Shown: in pieces, positions 8,722 through 17,953 of the stretch
Layout: every line of letters begins with the position of its first letter
How positions within the stretch are numbered: the first letter of the stretch is position 1
Assembly: GCF_004768545.1 (NCBI RefSeq)
Contig: NZ_CP038635.1
Location: 1,302,001-1,366,000 of the forward strand
DNA length: 64,000 bases
Source of the DNA: Cupriavidus oxalaticus
Lineage (GTDB): Bacteria > Pseudomonadota > Gammaproteobacteria > Burkholderiales > Burkholderiaceae
Reading direction: 5' to 3'
Translations under genes and position numbers: made by a program
The notes under the pieces: generated by a model
Seen by the model: the letters and a program-made list of their open reading frames with translations, nothing else
Database searches by the model: none
Told to the model about the DNA's origin: nothing

Positions 8722-8736
8722 TTAACCTGATGTTAA
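8722..8736. promoter_or_regulatory. Candidate LysR-type operator
   Basis: TTAAC-N5-GTTAA, a 5-bp dyad with a T-N13-A outline, 5 bp upstream of the LysR start codon and about 100 bp upstream of the divergent cyclodeaminase gene. LysR regulators bind dyads of this kind, typically with autorepression. Position and symmetry are the only evidence. Confidence 0.45.
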
Positions 8737-8832
8737 GGCAGGCGGATATATAAGCATATGACAGTCAAGGGCGCCAACCCTACACTGGACTCCATCGACA
8801 CACCACACACTGATCTGGAGAGCGGGGACCGT

Positions 8833-9834
8833 ATGGCTGACATTCATCTCACCTATCTCAACGGCCGGGACATTGCGCGGCTGGAAATGACCGATGCCGA
8901 AATCATCGATGCGGTGGAACAGGCACTGGTTGCGCAGGGCAATGGCCAGACCGTGATCGAGCCGCGCGTGCACCTGATGCCGGACCCGGCCTTCAACGGC
9001 CACTTCAACGTGCTGCGCGGCTACGTGGCGCCGCTGGGGCTGGCCGGCGTCAAGGTCGTCGGCGATTTCGTCGACAACTACAAGCTCGGCCTGCCTTCGG
9101 AGATGGCCATGCTGAACCTGTTCGATCCGCGCACCGGCATGCCGGTGGCGGTGATCGACGCCACCTTCATCACCGATGCCCGCACCGGCGCGCTGACCGC
9201 GCTCGGCGCCAAGCACCTGGCACGCCGCGACAGCAAGGTGCTGGGCCATATCGGCGCGCGCGGCACCTCGTACTGGAATGTGCGCCTGCTCGACAGCCTC
9301 TATGACTTCGACGAGATCCGCGTGCATTCGCGCCGTCCGGAAAGCCGCAATGCCTTTGCCGCGCGGCTGGAGCGCGATCTCGGCAAGAAGATCGTGGTGA
9401 CCGACGACTGGGAATCGTGCGTGCGCGGCGCCGACATCGTGGTCGAGGCGTCGCGCCTGGAGCGCCCGACGCCGATGCTCAAGACCGAATGGATCAAGCC
9501 CGGTGCGTTCGTCGTGCCCTACGGCACCATGAGCGCGGTCGAGCTGTCGCTGACCGACATCATGACGCGGATGGTGGTGGACGACTGGGGCCAGTGCAAG
9601 GGCGGCATGTTCGGCTCGCTGCGCGCGCATGTCGAAGCGGGCAAGCTGTCGGAACAGACGCTCTACGCCGAACTGGGCGAGATCGCCGCCGGCCGCAAGC
9701 CCGGCCGCCAGAGCGACGACGAAACCAACCTGTTCTGGCACCGCGGCCTGTCGCTCAGCGATATCGCGCTGGGACATGCCATCCTGAAGAAGGCCGAGCA
9801 GCGCGGGCTGGGCCAGAAGCTGGTGTACGCATGA
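8833..9834 (+). CDS. Ornithine cyclodeaminase / mu-crystallin family protein
   Basis: 333 aa from ATG 8833, preceded by GGAGAGCGGGG. An in-frame ATG at 8758 would add 25 residues that overlap the likely promoter. It is an NAD(P)-binding Rossmann protein of the OCD/mu-crystallin family: LGHIGARGTSYWNVRLL (about 135-151) is the dinucleotide-binding loop region, and the N-terminal domain carries the ITDARTGALTALG segment. Members include ornithine cyclodeaminase, ketimine or imino acid reductases and opine-type dehydrogenases, so the substrate is open. The stop codon overlaps the start of the PhnD-like gene, so the products are likely made together. Confidence 0.82.
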   Translation: MADIHLTYLNGRDIARLEMTDAEIIDAVEQALVAQGNGQTVIEPRVHLMPDPAFNGHFNVLRGYVAPLGLAGVKVVGDFVDNYKLGLPSEMAMLNLFDPRTGMPVAVIDATFITDARTGALTALGAKHLARRDSKVLGHIGARGTSYWNVRLLDSLYDFDEIRVHSRRPESRNAFAARLERDLGKKIVVTDDWESCVRGADIVVEASRLERPTPMLKTEWIKPGAFVVPYGTMSAVELSLTDIMTRMVVDDWGQCKGGMFGSLRAHVEAGKLSEQTLYAELGEIAAGRKPGRQSDDETNLFWHRGLSLSDIALGHAILKKAEQRGLGQKLVYA

Positions 9835-10664
9835 TTGCCAATGCCCGCATGTACGCGGTAACGCCGCAGGCCGAAGCGGCATGGCGCGCGCTGCTGGCGC
9901 GCGTGTCCGAGCGCGCGGGCGTTGCGTTGCCGTATGTCGGGCATCCCGCGCCGGCGCCGGTCAGCGCGCTGTGGGCGCGGCCGGACTGCGGCTGCGTGTT
10001 CATGTGTGGCTATCCGTACGCGAGCGCGCCGGTTACGCCGCAGTTGCTGGCCGCGCCGGTTCCGTCGCATGCGCGCTATGGCGGAAGGCCGGTCTATTTC
10101 ACGGAGTTCATCGTGCGCGCCGATGCGCCGGTGCAGTCCCTGGCGCAAACCTTCGGCGGGCGGCTGGCATGCATGTTGCCTGAGTCGAACTCGGGCTATA
10201 ACGCGCCGCGCCATTACCTGATGCGGCTGGCACCGGCGGGTACGCAGTCGCTGTACCGGCCCGCTGCGATGGCCACGCCAACTCCGCGCGAGGTCATCGA
10301 TGCCGTGCTTGCTGGCGATGCCGACGTGGGGGTGATCGACAGCTATGTGATGGACCTGCTGCGCCGCTATGACCCGGGGCTTGCCGCGCAGCTGAAGACG
10401 CTGGCGCTGACGCCGCCCGCACCGATTCCGGTGCTGGTCGCGTCGGCGGGAACCGATCCGCAGCAGTGTGCTCGCGTGCGTGCGGCATTGCTGGGAATGC
10501 ATGAGGATGCCGCCGGCACCGCGCTGCTGGCGTCGCTGGAACTGGCGCGCTTCGTTGAGGTGCAGCCGGGCGACTATGCCTGCCTGCCCGCGATGGCGAA
10601 TGAAGCGGATCGCGCGAGCTTTGCGCTGACCGGTCCCGCCGCTGCAGAGCGGGGCACGGGATAG
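9831..10664 (+). CDS. PhnD/SsuA-like substrate-binding fold protein without a signal peptide
   Basis: 277 aa, starting at the ATG that overlaps the cyclodeaminase stop (ATGA). The fold is the periplasmic-binding type of PhnD-like proteins: the segments YGGRPVYFTEFIVR, PESNSGYNAPRHYLM and DADVGVIDSYV are the hallmarks of phosphonate/phosphite-binding relatives. No hydrophobic signal sequence or lipobox is visible at the N-terminus (MIANARMYAVTPQAE), and no ABC ATPase or permease follows. It may therefore act in the cytoplasm, as an enzyme or ligand sensor, rather than as a transporter subunit. An alternative is that it uses an unrecognised start, but the frame upstream is inside the cyclodeaminase gene. 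Confidence 0.75.
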   Translation: MIANARMYAVTPQAEAAWRALLARVSERAGVALPYVGHPAPAPVSALWARPDCGCVFMCGYPYASAPVTPQLLAAPVPSHARYGGRPVYFTEFIVRADAPVQSLAQTFGGRLACMLPESNSGYNAPRHYLMRLAPAGTQSLYRPAAMATPTPREVIDAVLAGDADVGVIDSYVMDLLRRYDPGLAAQLKTLALTPPAPIPVLVASAGTDPQQCARVRAALLGMHEDAAGTALLASLELARFVEVQPGDYACLPAMANEADRASFALTGPAAAERGTG

Positions 10665-10761
10665 GCAACGTGTCTGACCGCACACGGCCATCGGCGATAA
10701 CAAGACTGCCGGCGCGGTGGAGGAGCCATAGCCTGATTACTGCCAAATTGGGGAAAACGTC

Positions 10762-11808
10762 ATGAAATCCGCTGTGAATGCCGCTGTGAAATCCGATGTT
10801 AAGTCTTTCGTGAGTTCTGACATCCGGCGCCTTGCCATGCATTGCCTGTTTGCCTGTGCGGCAGCCTGCGCGGCATGGCTCGGTGCGGCGCCGGCCCATG
10901 CCCAGCCGCCGGCTTATCCCGCCAGGCCGGTCCGCCTGATCGTGCCGTTTGCCGCCGGCGGCCCCGCCGACGTGCTGGCGCGCGCCGTCGGGGAGGGCAT
11001 CGCCAAGGCCACCGGCCAGAGCGTGCTGGTCGAGAACAAGGCAGGCGCCGCCGGCACCATCGGTGTCGACATGGTGGCCAAGGCAGCGCCAGACGGCTAC
11101 ACCATCGCACTGGTGCCGGTCGGGAATATCGCGGTGAATCCCACGCTGATGCCAAACCTTCCCTACAAGCAGTCCGACCTGGCGCCGGTGGCGATGCTCG
11201 CCACCGCCGAAAACGTGCTGGTGGTCAACGCGGCCACGCCGGCCAGATCGCTGGCGGACCTGCTCAAGCTGGCCGCACAGAAACCGGGCGAACTGAGTTT
11301 CGCCTCGCCCGGCGCCGGCAGCCAGGCGCACCTCGCCGGGGAACTGCTGCAGCTCGATGCCAACGTCAAGCTGAACCACGTGCCGTACAAGGGCGTGAGC
11401 CCGGCCATGACCGATGTGGTCGGCGGGCAGGTGACGATGATGTTCGCGCAGCTGTCGGCGGCGTTGCCCTATATCAAGGCAGGCAAGCTGCGCGCCCTGG
11501 GCGTGGCCAGCACCAAACGCTCGACGGTGCTGCCCGATGTGCCGACGATCGCGGAGCAGGGCTTCCCGAAATTCGAGGCGGTGTCGTGGTATGCGCTGAT
11601 GGCGCCGGCGGGTACGCCGCCCGAGATCGTACGCAAGCTCAGCCAGCATGCCGACGCGGTGCTGGCCGATGCGGCGCTGAAGGAAAAGCTGGCAACGCTG
11701 GGGATGGAGGCGGCGGGTGGCACGCCGCAGCAGCTGGCGGCAACAATCCAGAAGGAGAGTGTCCGGTGGGCGGGGTTGATCAGACAGCGGCGCATCACGA
11801 TCGATTAG
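10762..11808 (+). CDS. Bug/TctC-family periplasmic tricarboxylate-type receptor
   Basis: 348 aa. The N-terminus has a charged stretch, then a hydrophobic core and AHAQ-type cleavage site near residue 50. An ATG at 10837 (MHCLFACAA) would give a more normal signal peptide. The mature part matches the Bug family: PARPVRLIVPFAAGGPADVLAR, then GQSVLVENKAGAAGTIG and the late PEIVRKLSQ. Bug proteins bind carboxylates or other small ligands with a Venus flytrap fold. Most, as here, are 'orphans' not next to TctA/TctB membrane genes. It lies 97 bp after the PhnD-like gene on the same strand and may share its ligand or pathway. Confidence 0.85.
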   Translation: MKSAVNAAVKSDVKSFVSSDIRRLAMHCLFACAAACAAWLGAAPAHAQPPAYPARPVRLIVPFAAGGPADVLARAVGEGIAKATGQSVLVENKAGAAGTIGVDMVAKAAPDGYTIALVPVGNIAVNPTLMPNLPYKQSDLAPVAMLATAENVLVVNAATPARSLADLLKLAAQKPGELSFASPGAGSQAHLAGELLQLDANVKLNHVPYKGVSPAMTDVVGGQVTMMFAQLSAALPYIKAGKLRALGVASTKRSTVLPDVPTIAEQGFPKFEAVSWYALMAPAGTPPEIVRKLSQHADAVLADAALKEKLATLGMEAAGGTPQQLAATIQKESVRWAGLIRQRRITID

Positions 11809-11825
11809 TCGTTTGCATGCTGCCG

Positions 11826-11865
11826 GTTTGCTCCCCTCTCCCGCTCGCGGGAGAGGGGAGCAAAC
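11826..11865. repeat. Perfect 18-bp palindromic (REP-like) element
   Basis: Two 18-bp arms (11826-11843 and 11848-11865), starting GTTTGCTCCCCTCTCCC, with loop CTCG. The same core occurs near 29866. There is no T-run. It lies between the convergent Bug gene and the ABC transporter operon, the usual place for such intergenic repeats. It may also help stop transcription from the plus strand. Confidence 0.7.
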
Positions 11866-11896
11866 ATTCGGGACACTCAAGCGTCATCGAACGCAA

Positions 11897-11926
11897 AAGA
11901 ATGGGGAGCCAAAGCTCCCCATTCTT
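11897..11926 (-). terminator. Terminator of the TrpXYZ-type ABC operon
   Basis: A perfect 13-bp stem (11897-11909 with 11914-11926) with loop CAAA. On the minus strand it ends in TTCTTTTGCG. It lies 18 bp after the last gene of the operon. Confidence 0.8.
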
Positions 11927-11943
11927 CTTGGATGTCAGCGCTG

Positions 11944-12738
11944 TCAGCCCAGCAACAGCGCGTCATCATCCAGCTGTTCATGCCGCGTCTGCTCGAACAT
12001 CTTCAGCAGGTCCGGCACATCCAGCCCCTTGCGCTTGTCGCCAGAGACATCCAGCACCACCTGTCCCTGGTGCAGCATCACCGTGCGCTGCCCGTAGTCC
12101 AGCGCCTGGCGCATGCTGTGCGTCACCATCATCGTCGTCAGCTTGCTCTCCTCGACGATGCGCGCGGTCAGTTCCAGCACGAACGCGGCGGTCTTCGGGT
12201 CCAGCGCGGCGGTATGCTCGTCCAGCAGCAGGATGCGCGACGGCTGCAGCGATGCCATCAGCAGGCTCACCGCCTGGCGCTGGCCGCCGGACAGCAGGCC
12301 GATGCGGTCGGTCAGGCGGTTTTCCAGCCCCAGGTTCAGCAGCCGCAGCTTCTCGCGGAACAGCTCGCGCGAGGCGCGGTTCAGCGCCGGGCGGAAACCC
12401 CGCTTCGCGCCGCGCGCCATCGCCAGGGCCATGTTCTCCTCGATGGTCAGCGCCTCGCAGGTTCCGGCCATCGGGTCCTGGAACACGCGCGCCACCAGGT
12501 GCGCCCGGTCCCATGCCGGCTGGCGCGTGACGTCGGTGTCATCGATGGTGATGCGGCCCGAGTCGACCATCTGGTCGCCGCTGATCGCGTTCAGGAAGGT
12601 CGACTTGCCGGCGCCATTGGAGCCGATCACGGCGACGAACTGGCCGCTCGGGATTTCCAGCGTGAGTCCGCGCAGCGCGCGGGTCTCGATCGGGGTGCCC
12701 GGGTTGAAGGTGAGCTTCAGGTCTTGTGCGCGCAGCAT
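11944..12738 (-). CDS. ABC transporter ATP-binding protein (TrpZ-type)
   Basis: 264 aa from the ATG at 12738, preceded by GGAGG inside the end of the permease gene. A start at 12765 is possible but would overlap the permease gene further. Walker A GSNGAGKST, signature LSGGQRQA and Walker B ILLLDEHTA with the switch histidine (VTHSM) are all present. It powers the adjacent permease and, with the binding protein, forms a three-gene importer of the type described as TrpXYZ in streptococci (tryptophan/tyrosine uptake). The ligand in this organism is not shown by the sequence. The ATPase and permease genes are translationally coupled. Confidence 0.87.
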   Translation of the reverse strand: MLRAQDLKLTFNPGTPIETRALRGLTLEIPSGQFVAVIGSNGAGKSTFLNAISGDQMVDSGRITIDDTDVTRQPAWDRAHLVARVFQDPMAGTCEALTIEENMALAMARGAKRGFRPALNRASRELFREKLRLLNLGLENRLTDRIGLLSGGQRQAVSLLMASLQPSRILLLDEHTAALDPKTAAFVLELTARIVEESKLTTMMVTHSMRQALDYGQRTVMLHQGQVVLDVSGDKRKGLDVPDLLKMFEQTRHEQLDDDALLLG

Positions 12739-12739
12739 C

Positions 12740-13636
12740 TCAGGCACCTCCGTTCTTGCGGGCAAACAGCTTCTTGCGCGTGGCCGGCAGCACCAGCGCG
12801 ATCGTCACCAGCGCGGCGGTGACTAGGTTCAGGTCCTGCGCCTTCAGGCCGATGAAGTCGCTGTTCAGCGCCAGCGCGATGAAGAAGCGGTACAGGATGG
12901 CGCCGAGCACCACGGCCAGCGTGGTCCAGATCAGGCGGCGCGCCGGCAGCACGGTTTCGCCGATGATCACCGCGGCCAGGCCGATCACGATGGTGCCGAT
13001 GCCCATCGAGATATCCGAGCCGCCCTGGGTCTGCGCGAACAGCGCGCCGGCCAGTGCCACCAGCGCATTGGACAGCGCCATGCCGGCCAGCGTGGCGCGG
13101 CCGGTGGGAATGCCCTGCGCGCGGGCCATGCGCGGGTTGGCGCCGGTGGCGCGCATCGCCAGGCCCAGTTGCGAGCTGAAGAACCAGTCCAGGCCGAGCT
13201 TTGCGATCACCACTACGATGAACAGCACCAGCGGGCGCAGCACGTAGTCAGGCATCCATTCCGGCTGCAGGATGGTGAACAGGGTCGGCTCGGTGATCAG
13301 CGGCACGTTGGGGCGGCCCATGATGCGCAGGTTGACCGAGTACAGCGCGATCATCATCAGGATACTGGCGAGCAGGTCCATGATCTTGAGACGCACGTTG
13401 AGCCAGCCGGTGATCCAGCCAGCCAGCGCGCCGGCTGCGATCGCGACCACGGTCGCCAGGAACGGGTCCTGGCCGGCGGCGATCAGCGTCGCGGCAACGG
13501 CGCCGCCCAGCGGAAAGCTGCCGTCAACGGTCAGGTCGGGGAAGTTGAGGATGCGGAAGGAAATCAGCACCCCGAGCGCGACCAGGCTGAAGATCAGGCC
13601 GATCTCCAGGGCGCCCAGAAGGGAAAAAAGGGACAT
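12740..13636 (-). CDS. ABC transporter permease (TrpY / BPD-transp-2 type)
   Basis: 298 aa, highly hydrophobic, with eight or nine predicted membrane segments, related to the branched-chain/ribose-type permease superfamily. SFRILNFPDLTVDGSFPLGG near the N-terminus is characteristic of the permeases paired with ABC_sub_bind proteins. The start at ATG 13636 gives a first membrane helix at about 6-26. It sits between the binding-protein gene (168 bp upstream) and the ATPase gene (end to start with no gap). A single permease is encoded, so the transporter would contain a homodimer. Confidence 0.87.
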   Translation of the reverse strand: MSLFSLLGALEIGLIFSLVALGVLISFRILNFPDLTVDGSFPLGGAVAATLIAAGQDPFLATVVAIAAGALAGWITGWLNVRLKIMDLLASILMMIALYSVNLRIMGRPNVPLITEPTLFTILQPEWMPDYVLRPLVLFIVVVIAKLGLDWFFSSQLGLAMRATGANPRMARAQGIPTGRATLAGMALSNALVALAGALFAQTQGGSDISMGIGTIVIGLAAVIIGETVLPARRLIWTTLAVVLGAILYRFFIALALNSDFIGLKAQDLNLVTAALVTIALVLPATRKKLFARKNGGA

Positions 13637-13769
13637 GGGGGAATCCTGTTGCGGGGGCCGGCGGCTACCCTGGCGCCGGTTTGGAGCGGGGCGGCACGGC
13701 GGCCCGTGTGGAGCCGCCCGCCGCCTCGCCCGGTCTGCGCCTGCCGCGCCGGGTAGGCGCGGCAGGGCA

Positions 13770-13789
13770 CCGCCGTATTGCGACGGCGG
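13770..13789 (-). other. Intra-operon hairpin downstream of the binding-protein gene
   Basis: CCGCCGT and ACGGCGG (7-bp stem, 6-nt loop) lie 15 bp after the stop of the substrate-binding protein gene. There is no T-run. Such a stem could protect the upstream mRNA and let the binding protein be made in excess over the membrane parts. This is inferred from position. Confidence 0.4.
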
Positions 13790-13804
13790 CGGGCAGTGAC
13801 GTGC

Positions 13805-14782
13805 TTACTTGATGACCGTCTTGGCTTCCTTGATCAGCTCCGGCGACAGCGTGGCGCCTTGCTTGGCGGCGGCGCCCGTGTTCACGAACAGCTCCAGGTT
13901 GTCGCTGGTCTGCGAAGCGATCGCGCCCGGCTTCTCGCCCTTCAGGATGCGCACCACGACCTTGCCGGTCTGGTGGCCCAGGTCGCCGTAGTTGATGCCC
14001 AGCGCGGCCACCGCGCCACGCTTGACGCTGTCGGTATCGGCCGCCACCAGCGGGATCTTCGATTCGTTGGCGACCTTGACCAGCGACTCATACGCCGACA
14101 CCACGTTGTTGTCGGTGTTGGTGTAGATCACGTCGACCTTGCCGATCAGGCTCTTGGCGGCCGGCCCGATGTCCACGGTGCGCGGCGCGGCGGCTTCCTT
14201 CAGCGTCAGGCCTTCCTTGGCCAGCAGCTCCTTCAGTTCCTTGACCACCACCACCGAGTTGGCCTCGCCCGGGTTGTAGACCATGCCCACGTTCCGGGCC
14301 TTCGGCACCACGCGCTTGATCAGGGCGACCTGCTTGTCCAGCGGCAGCTTGTCCGACACGCCGGTCACGTTGGTGCCCGAAGCGGCCCAGCTCTTGACCA
14401 GCTGCGCGGCGACCGGATCGGTCACGCCCGAGTACACCACCGGCACCGTCTTGGTCGCGGCGACCACGGCCTGGGCCGACGGGGTGGCGATGGCAACGAT
14501 GGCGTTCGGGTTGTCGCCGACGAACTTGCGGGCGATCTGCGCGGCGGTGCCGGTGTTGCCCTGGGCGCTCTGGTATTCCCACTTCAGGCTCTTGTCGGCG
14601 TCATAGCCGGCCGCCTTCAGTTCGGCGCGCACGCCGTCGCGGATCGCGTCCAGCGCGGGGTGGTCGACGATCGACAGCACCTTGACGGTCTGGGCCTGCA
14701 CGGCGCCGCCGTACAGCAAGGCCAGCGCCACGGCGCCGCCCAGGATCGACTTGGTTGCTGCGAGACCCTTGATGGACTTCAT
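13805..14782 (-). CDS. ABC transporter substrate-binding protein (TrpX / ABC_sub_bind family)
   Basis: 325 aa starting at ATG 14782 (MKSIKG...), since the frame upstream of it has no binding-protein character. A signal peptide ends near GGAVQAQ (about residue 27). The mature protein has the ABC_sub_bind features: VKVLSIVDHPALDAIRDGV, NPNAIVAIATPSAQAVVAAT and VDVIYTNTDNNVVSAY. Streptococcal TrpX binds tryptophan and tyrosine, and the ligand here is an inference from family membership. It is the first gene of a three-gene operon, whose promoter must lie in the 400-bp region upstream. Confidence 0.87.
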   Translation of the reverse strand: MKSIKGLAATKSILGGAVALALLYGGAVQAQTVKVLSIVDHPALDAIRDGVRAELKAAGYDADKSLKWEYQSAQGNTGTAAQIARKFVGDNPNAIVAIATPSAQAVVAATKTVPVVYSGVTDPVAAQLVKSWAASGTNVTGVSDKLPLDKQVALIKRVVPKARNVGMVYNPGEANSVVVVKELKELLAKEGLTLKEAAAPRTVDIGPAAKSLIGKVDVIYTNTDNNVVSAYESLVKVANESKIPLVAADTDSVKRGAVAALGINYGDLGHQTGKVVVRILKGEKPGAIASQTSDNLELFVNTGAAAKQGATLSPELIKEAKTVIK

Positions 14783-15185
14783 TATCTGTTCTCCCCCGAA
14801 TGCTCGGTTCTGGATGGATGCGGCCGCGGATGGTTCGGTCCGCTGTCCTGGCGCTCGCCCGTGCACTGGCGGACGGTGCCGGTCCGGGGCGTGCGCGGCG
14901 GCTTCCTGCGGCGAGAGGGAGCGTGCGCGGGCGCGTCGGATGCGACAGCGATAAGCCTGCGAGGATACCACTTCTCGCGCACGAAATGCGTAGTCATCAT
15001 GCCAAAGCGCGGCATCCGATGCTGTCAGACGCCCGCTATCGGCCATTCAGGCGCATATTATTGCGCGGGATTCGTGATTTCCTTGTGGATTACCCCGATT
15101 GCGGCGATCCCATCTTCATGCAATTGCGCATCCCGGGCGTCGAGGTTTTCCTCGAGCCGGGCCCCGGCAGGGGGATGGAGAAGGC
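14783..15185. other. Non-coding stretch between the ABC operon and pyrD
   Basis: No convincing gene on either strand. It should contain the minus-strand promoter for the TrpX-type operon. The most AT-rich part is around 15053-15075, but no clear pair of -35/-10 hexamers stands out. No riboswitch or clear T-box-like leader is recognised. Confidence 0.5.
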
Positions 15186-16247
15186 TTAGCGACGCAAGGC
15201 CGCGGCGCAGTCGCGCACCAGCGCCGGGCCGCGGTAGATCAGCCCGCTGTAGACCTGCACCAGCTTCGCGCCGGCGTCGATCTTGGCGCGCGCATCGGCG
15301 CCGCTGAAGATGCCGCCCACGCCGATGATCGGCACCGCATCGCCGACCACGGCGTGCAGCGCGCGCACCACGCGCGTGGAGGCCTCGAACACCGGGCGCC
15401 CCGACAGGCCGCCGGCTTCCTCGGCATGCGGCAGCCCCTTGACCGCCTCGCGCGAAATGGTGGTGTTGGTGGCGATCACGCCGTCGATCTTGTGCCGCAC
15501 CAGCGCGTCGCCGATATTGCCGATCTGGTCGGCGTCGAGGTCCGGGGCGATCTTCAGCGCCAGCGGCACGTAGCGCTTGTGCTGGTCGGCCAGGCGCTGC
15601 TGCGCGTCCTTCAGCGTCGACAGCAGGCTGTCCAGCTCGCTGGCGCCCTGCAGCTGGCGCAGGTTCTTGGTGTTGGGCGACGAGATATTGACCGTCACAT
15701 AGCTGGCGTGCGGGTAGACCCGCTCCAGGCAGTACAGGTAGTCGTCATTGGCGCGCTCGATCGGCGTATCGGCGTTCTTGCCGATATTCAGCCCCAGCAC
15801 GCCGCCCTCGGCCTTCCAGCGCGACGCCTTGACGTTGGCGACAAAGGCATCGACGCCGCCGTTGTTGAAGCCCATGCGGTTGATCAGCGCATCCGCCTGC
15901 GGCAGGCGGAACATGCGCGGGCGCGGGTTGCCCGGCTGCGCGCGCGGCGTGACCGTGCCCACCTCGATAAAGCCGAAGCCGAACGCGGCCAGCCCGTCGA
16001 TATACGCGCCGTCCTTGTCCAGCCCGGCGGCCAGCCCGACCGGGTTGGGGAAGCGCACGCCCATCACGGTGCGCGGATCGTCGGCGATCTTGTTGCCGAT
16101 GCAGCCGCCCAGGCCCATGCGGTGGGCGCGCAGCAGGTTGTTCAGCGTGAAATGGTGGGCGTCCTCGGCATCCATCGAGAACAGGGCGGGGCGAAACAGG
16201 GGGTAGAGCGCGTTGAGCACGGGGCAGCCGGCCGGCGGGGCCGTCAC
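15186..16247 (-). CDS. pyrD: Dihydroorotate dehydrogenase (quinone), class 2
   Basis: 353 aa. It oxidises dihydroorotate to orotate at the inner membrane with ubiquinone as acceptor, the fourth step of pyrimidine synthesis. Class 2 features are the N-terminal helical tunnel ([20 protein letters not shown]) and the FMN barrel with [27 protein letters not shown] and the late [11 protein letters not shown] / [16 protein letters not shown] segments. The start is a GTG. Either GTG 16247 or GTG 16220 (VLNALYPLF, which matches the usual PyrD N-terminus) may be used. It is the last gene of the Nudix-aat-bpt-pyrD run on the minus strand. Confidence 0.95.
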   Translation of the reverse strand: MTAPPAGCPVLNALYPLFRPALFSMDAEDAHHFTLNNLLRAHRMGLGGCIGNKIADDPRTVMGVRFPNPVGLAAGLDKDGAYIDGLAAFGFGFIEVGTVTPRAQPGNPRPRMFRLPQADALINRMGFNNGGVDAFVANVKASRWKAEGGVLGLNIGKNADTPIERANDDYLYCLERVYPHASYVTVNISSPNTKNLRQLQGASELDSLLSTLKDAQQRLADQHKRYVPLALKIAPDLDADQIGNIGDALVRHKIDGVIATNTTISREAVKGLPHAEEAGGLSGRPVFEASTRVVRALHAVVGDAVPIIGVGGIFSGADARAKIDAGAKLVQVYSGLIYRGPALVRDCAAALRR

Positions 16248-16301
16248 AGAGTGAATTCCAGCCCGGCATTGTAGCGGCTGGGCCGCTTGCCCGGTGGCGG
16301 G

Positions 16302-17096
16302 CTACTCCTTCGCGGGAGGCGTGTCGGGGGCGTCTGGGGCCGCGGCGGCGTCCTTTTCCTCGAAGGCGTGCCAGTGGTTGCCGGTCAGCACCTGCAGCGG
16401 CTGGAAGCGTGCCTTGTACGCCATCTTGCGGCTGTCGGCGATCCAGTAGCCCAGGTACAGGTGCGGCAGGCCGAGCGCGTGGGTCTGCTGGATCTGCCAC
16501 AGGATGTTGAAGGTGCCGTAGCTGGCGTTGCGCTCGAGCGGGTCGTAGAAGGTGTAGACCGACGACAGCCCGTCGTCGAGCACGTCGATCATGCTGACCA
16601 TGCGCAGGCGGCCTGCCTCGGGCGATCCCGGAGGTTCGCGGAACTCGACCAGGCGCGAATTGACACGGCTTTGCAGCAGGAACTGCTCGTACTGGTCGCG
16701 GCTGTCCTGGTCCATGCCGCCGCCGGCGTGGCGCATCGACTGGTACAGCAGGTACAGCGAATAGTGCTCTTCGACGTAGGTCAGCGGCGCCACCAGCGCC
16801 TGCAGGTGCTCATGCCGGCGCCAGGCGCGGCGCTGCGAGCGGTCGGGCGTGAACTGGTCGACCAGCACCCGGCACGGCGTGCAGGCATGGCAATCGTCGC
16901 AATATGGCCGGTAGGTGAAGATGCCGCTGCGCCGGAAACCTGCGCGCACCAGGCGCGAATAGACGTCGGCGTTGATCAGGTGCGCGGGCGTGGCGACCTG
17001 CGAGCGCGCCATGCGGCCTTCCAGGTAGCTGCAAGCGTAGGGCGCCGTAGCGTAGAACTGCAGCGCAGAGAGCGGTAGTTCCTTCAGCTTGCTCAT
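16302..17096 (-). CDS. bpt: Aspartate/glutamate leucyltransferase (ATE/Bpt)
   Basis: 264 aa from ATG 17096 ([25 protein letters not shown]). It transfers leucine from Leu-tRNA to proteins with N-terminal Asp or Glu, marking them for ClpS/ClpAP in the bacterial N-degron pathway. The ATE N-domain carries [13 protein letters not shown], the cysteine-rich motif of the family. The C-domain holds the GNAT-like core ([16 protein letters not shown] and [12 protein letters not shown]). It ends 54 bp before pyrD. Having it next to aat places two N-degron writers in one transcript. Confidence 0.92.
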   Translation of the reverse strand: MSKLKELPLSALQFYATAPYACSYLEGRMARSQVATPAHLINADVYSRLVRAGFRRSGIFTYRPYCDDCHACTPCRVLVDQFTPDRSQRRAWRRHEHLQALVAPLTYVEEHYSLYLLYQSMRHAGGGMDQDSRDQYEQFLLQSRVNSRLVEFREPPGSPEAGRLRMVSMIDVLDDGLSSVYTFYDPLERNASYGTFNILWQIQQTHALGLPHLYLGYWIADSRKMAYKARFQPLQVLTGNHWHAFEEKDAAAAPDAPDTPPAKE

Positions 17097-17163
17097 GACT
17101 CTGGGGGCTCCGGGCGGGACGATGCGGGCGGACGTTTGGCGGGGGCGGCGTCCTTCCCGGGAT

Positions 17164-17916
17164 TCAACCGGCTGGCGCGGCTGGCGTTCCGGCCCAGCAC
17201 TCCAGCACCGACTTGTCGAACCGCCACGGGTGGATCGCGGGCTGCAGCGCCGCCGCGCGCACATGTGCCACGAACTGCGCGCGGGGGATCGGGCTGGCGC
17301 CCAGCGAGGCCAGGTGGTCGGTCTCCTGCTGGCAGTCTATCATCGCCACGCCGTGGTTGCCGAGGAAGGCGCACAGCGCCGCCAGCGCGATCTTGGAGGC
17401 GTCGGTGCGGTGCGCGAACATCGACTCGCCGAAGAACATCCGTCCCAGCGCCACGCCGTACAAGCCGCCGACACGCTCGCCGCGGAACCAGGTCTCGACC
17501 GAATGCGCCAGGCCGTTGCGGTGCAGCGTGCCATAGGCGGCGATGATGTCGCCGGTGATCCAGGTGCCGTCCTGCCCGTCGCGCGGCGTGGTGGCGCAGG
17601 CGCGCATCACCGCCGCGAAATCGTCGTCGACGCGGATTTCCCAGTCCGCGTCGCGCAGCACGCGGCGCAGCGTCTTGCGCAGCGTCACCGACACGCGCAA
17701 TGCCTGCGGCGCCAGCACCATGCGGGGGTCGGTGCTCCACCACAGCACCGGCTGGCCACTCGAATACCACGGAAAGATGCCTTGCCGGTACGCCAGCAGC
17801 AGGCGCTGGGGCGACAGGTCGCGGCTAGCCGCCAGCAAGCCGGGCGCGTCGGAATCGGGCCCGAGCGCCTCCTCCACCGGAGGAAACGGGTCGTGCGGCT
17901 CCAGCCAGGCGATCAT
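17164..17916 (-). CDS. aat: Leucyl/phenylalanyl-tRNA--protein transferase
   Basis: 250 aa. It adds Leu or Phe from aminoacyl-tRNA to proteins with N-terminal Arg or Lys, creating primary N-degrons for ClpS. Family landmarks are [19 protein letters not shown] at the N-terminus, [57 protein letters not shown] and FFGESMFAH. It is full length. It lies between the Nudix gene (37 bp) and bpt (67 bp), consistent with an operon. Confidence 0.95.
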   Translation of the reverse strand: MIAWLEPHDPFPPVEEALGPDSDAPGLLAASRDLSPQRLLLAYRQGIFPWYSSGQPVLWWSTDPRMVLAPQALRVSVTLRKTLRRVLRDADWEIRVDDDFAAVMRACATTPRDGQDGTWITGDIIAAYGTLHRNGLAHSVETWFRGERVGGLYGVALGRMFFGESMFAHRTDASKIALAALCAFLGNHGVAMIDCQQETDHLASLGASPIPRAQFVAHVRAAALQPAIHPWRFDKSVLECWAGTPAAPAG

Positions 17917-17953
17917 GAGGGCCGTGCCGGGTGTTGCGCGCGCCGGCCGGCGC

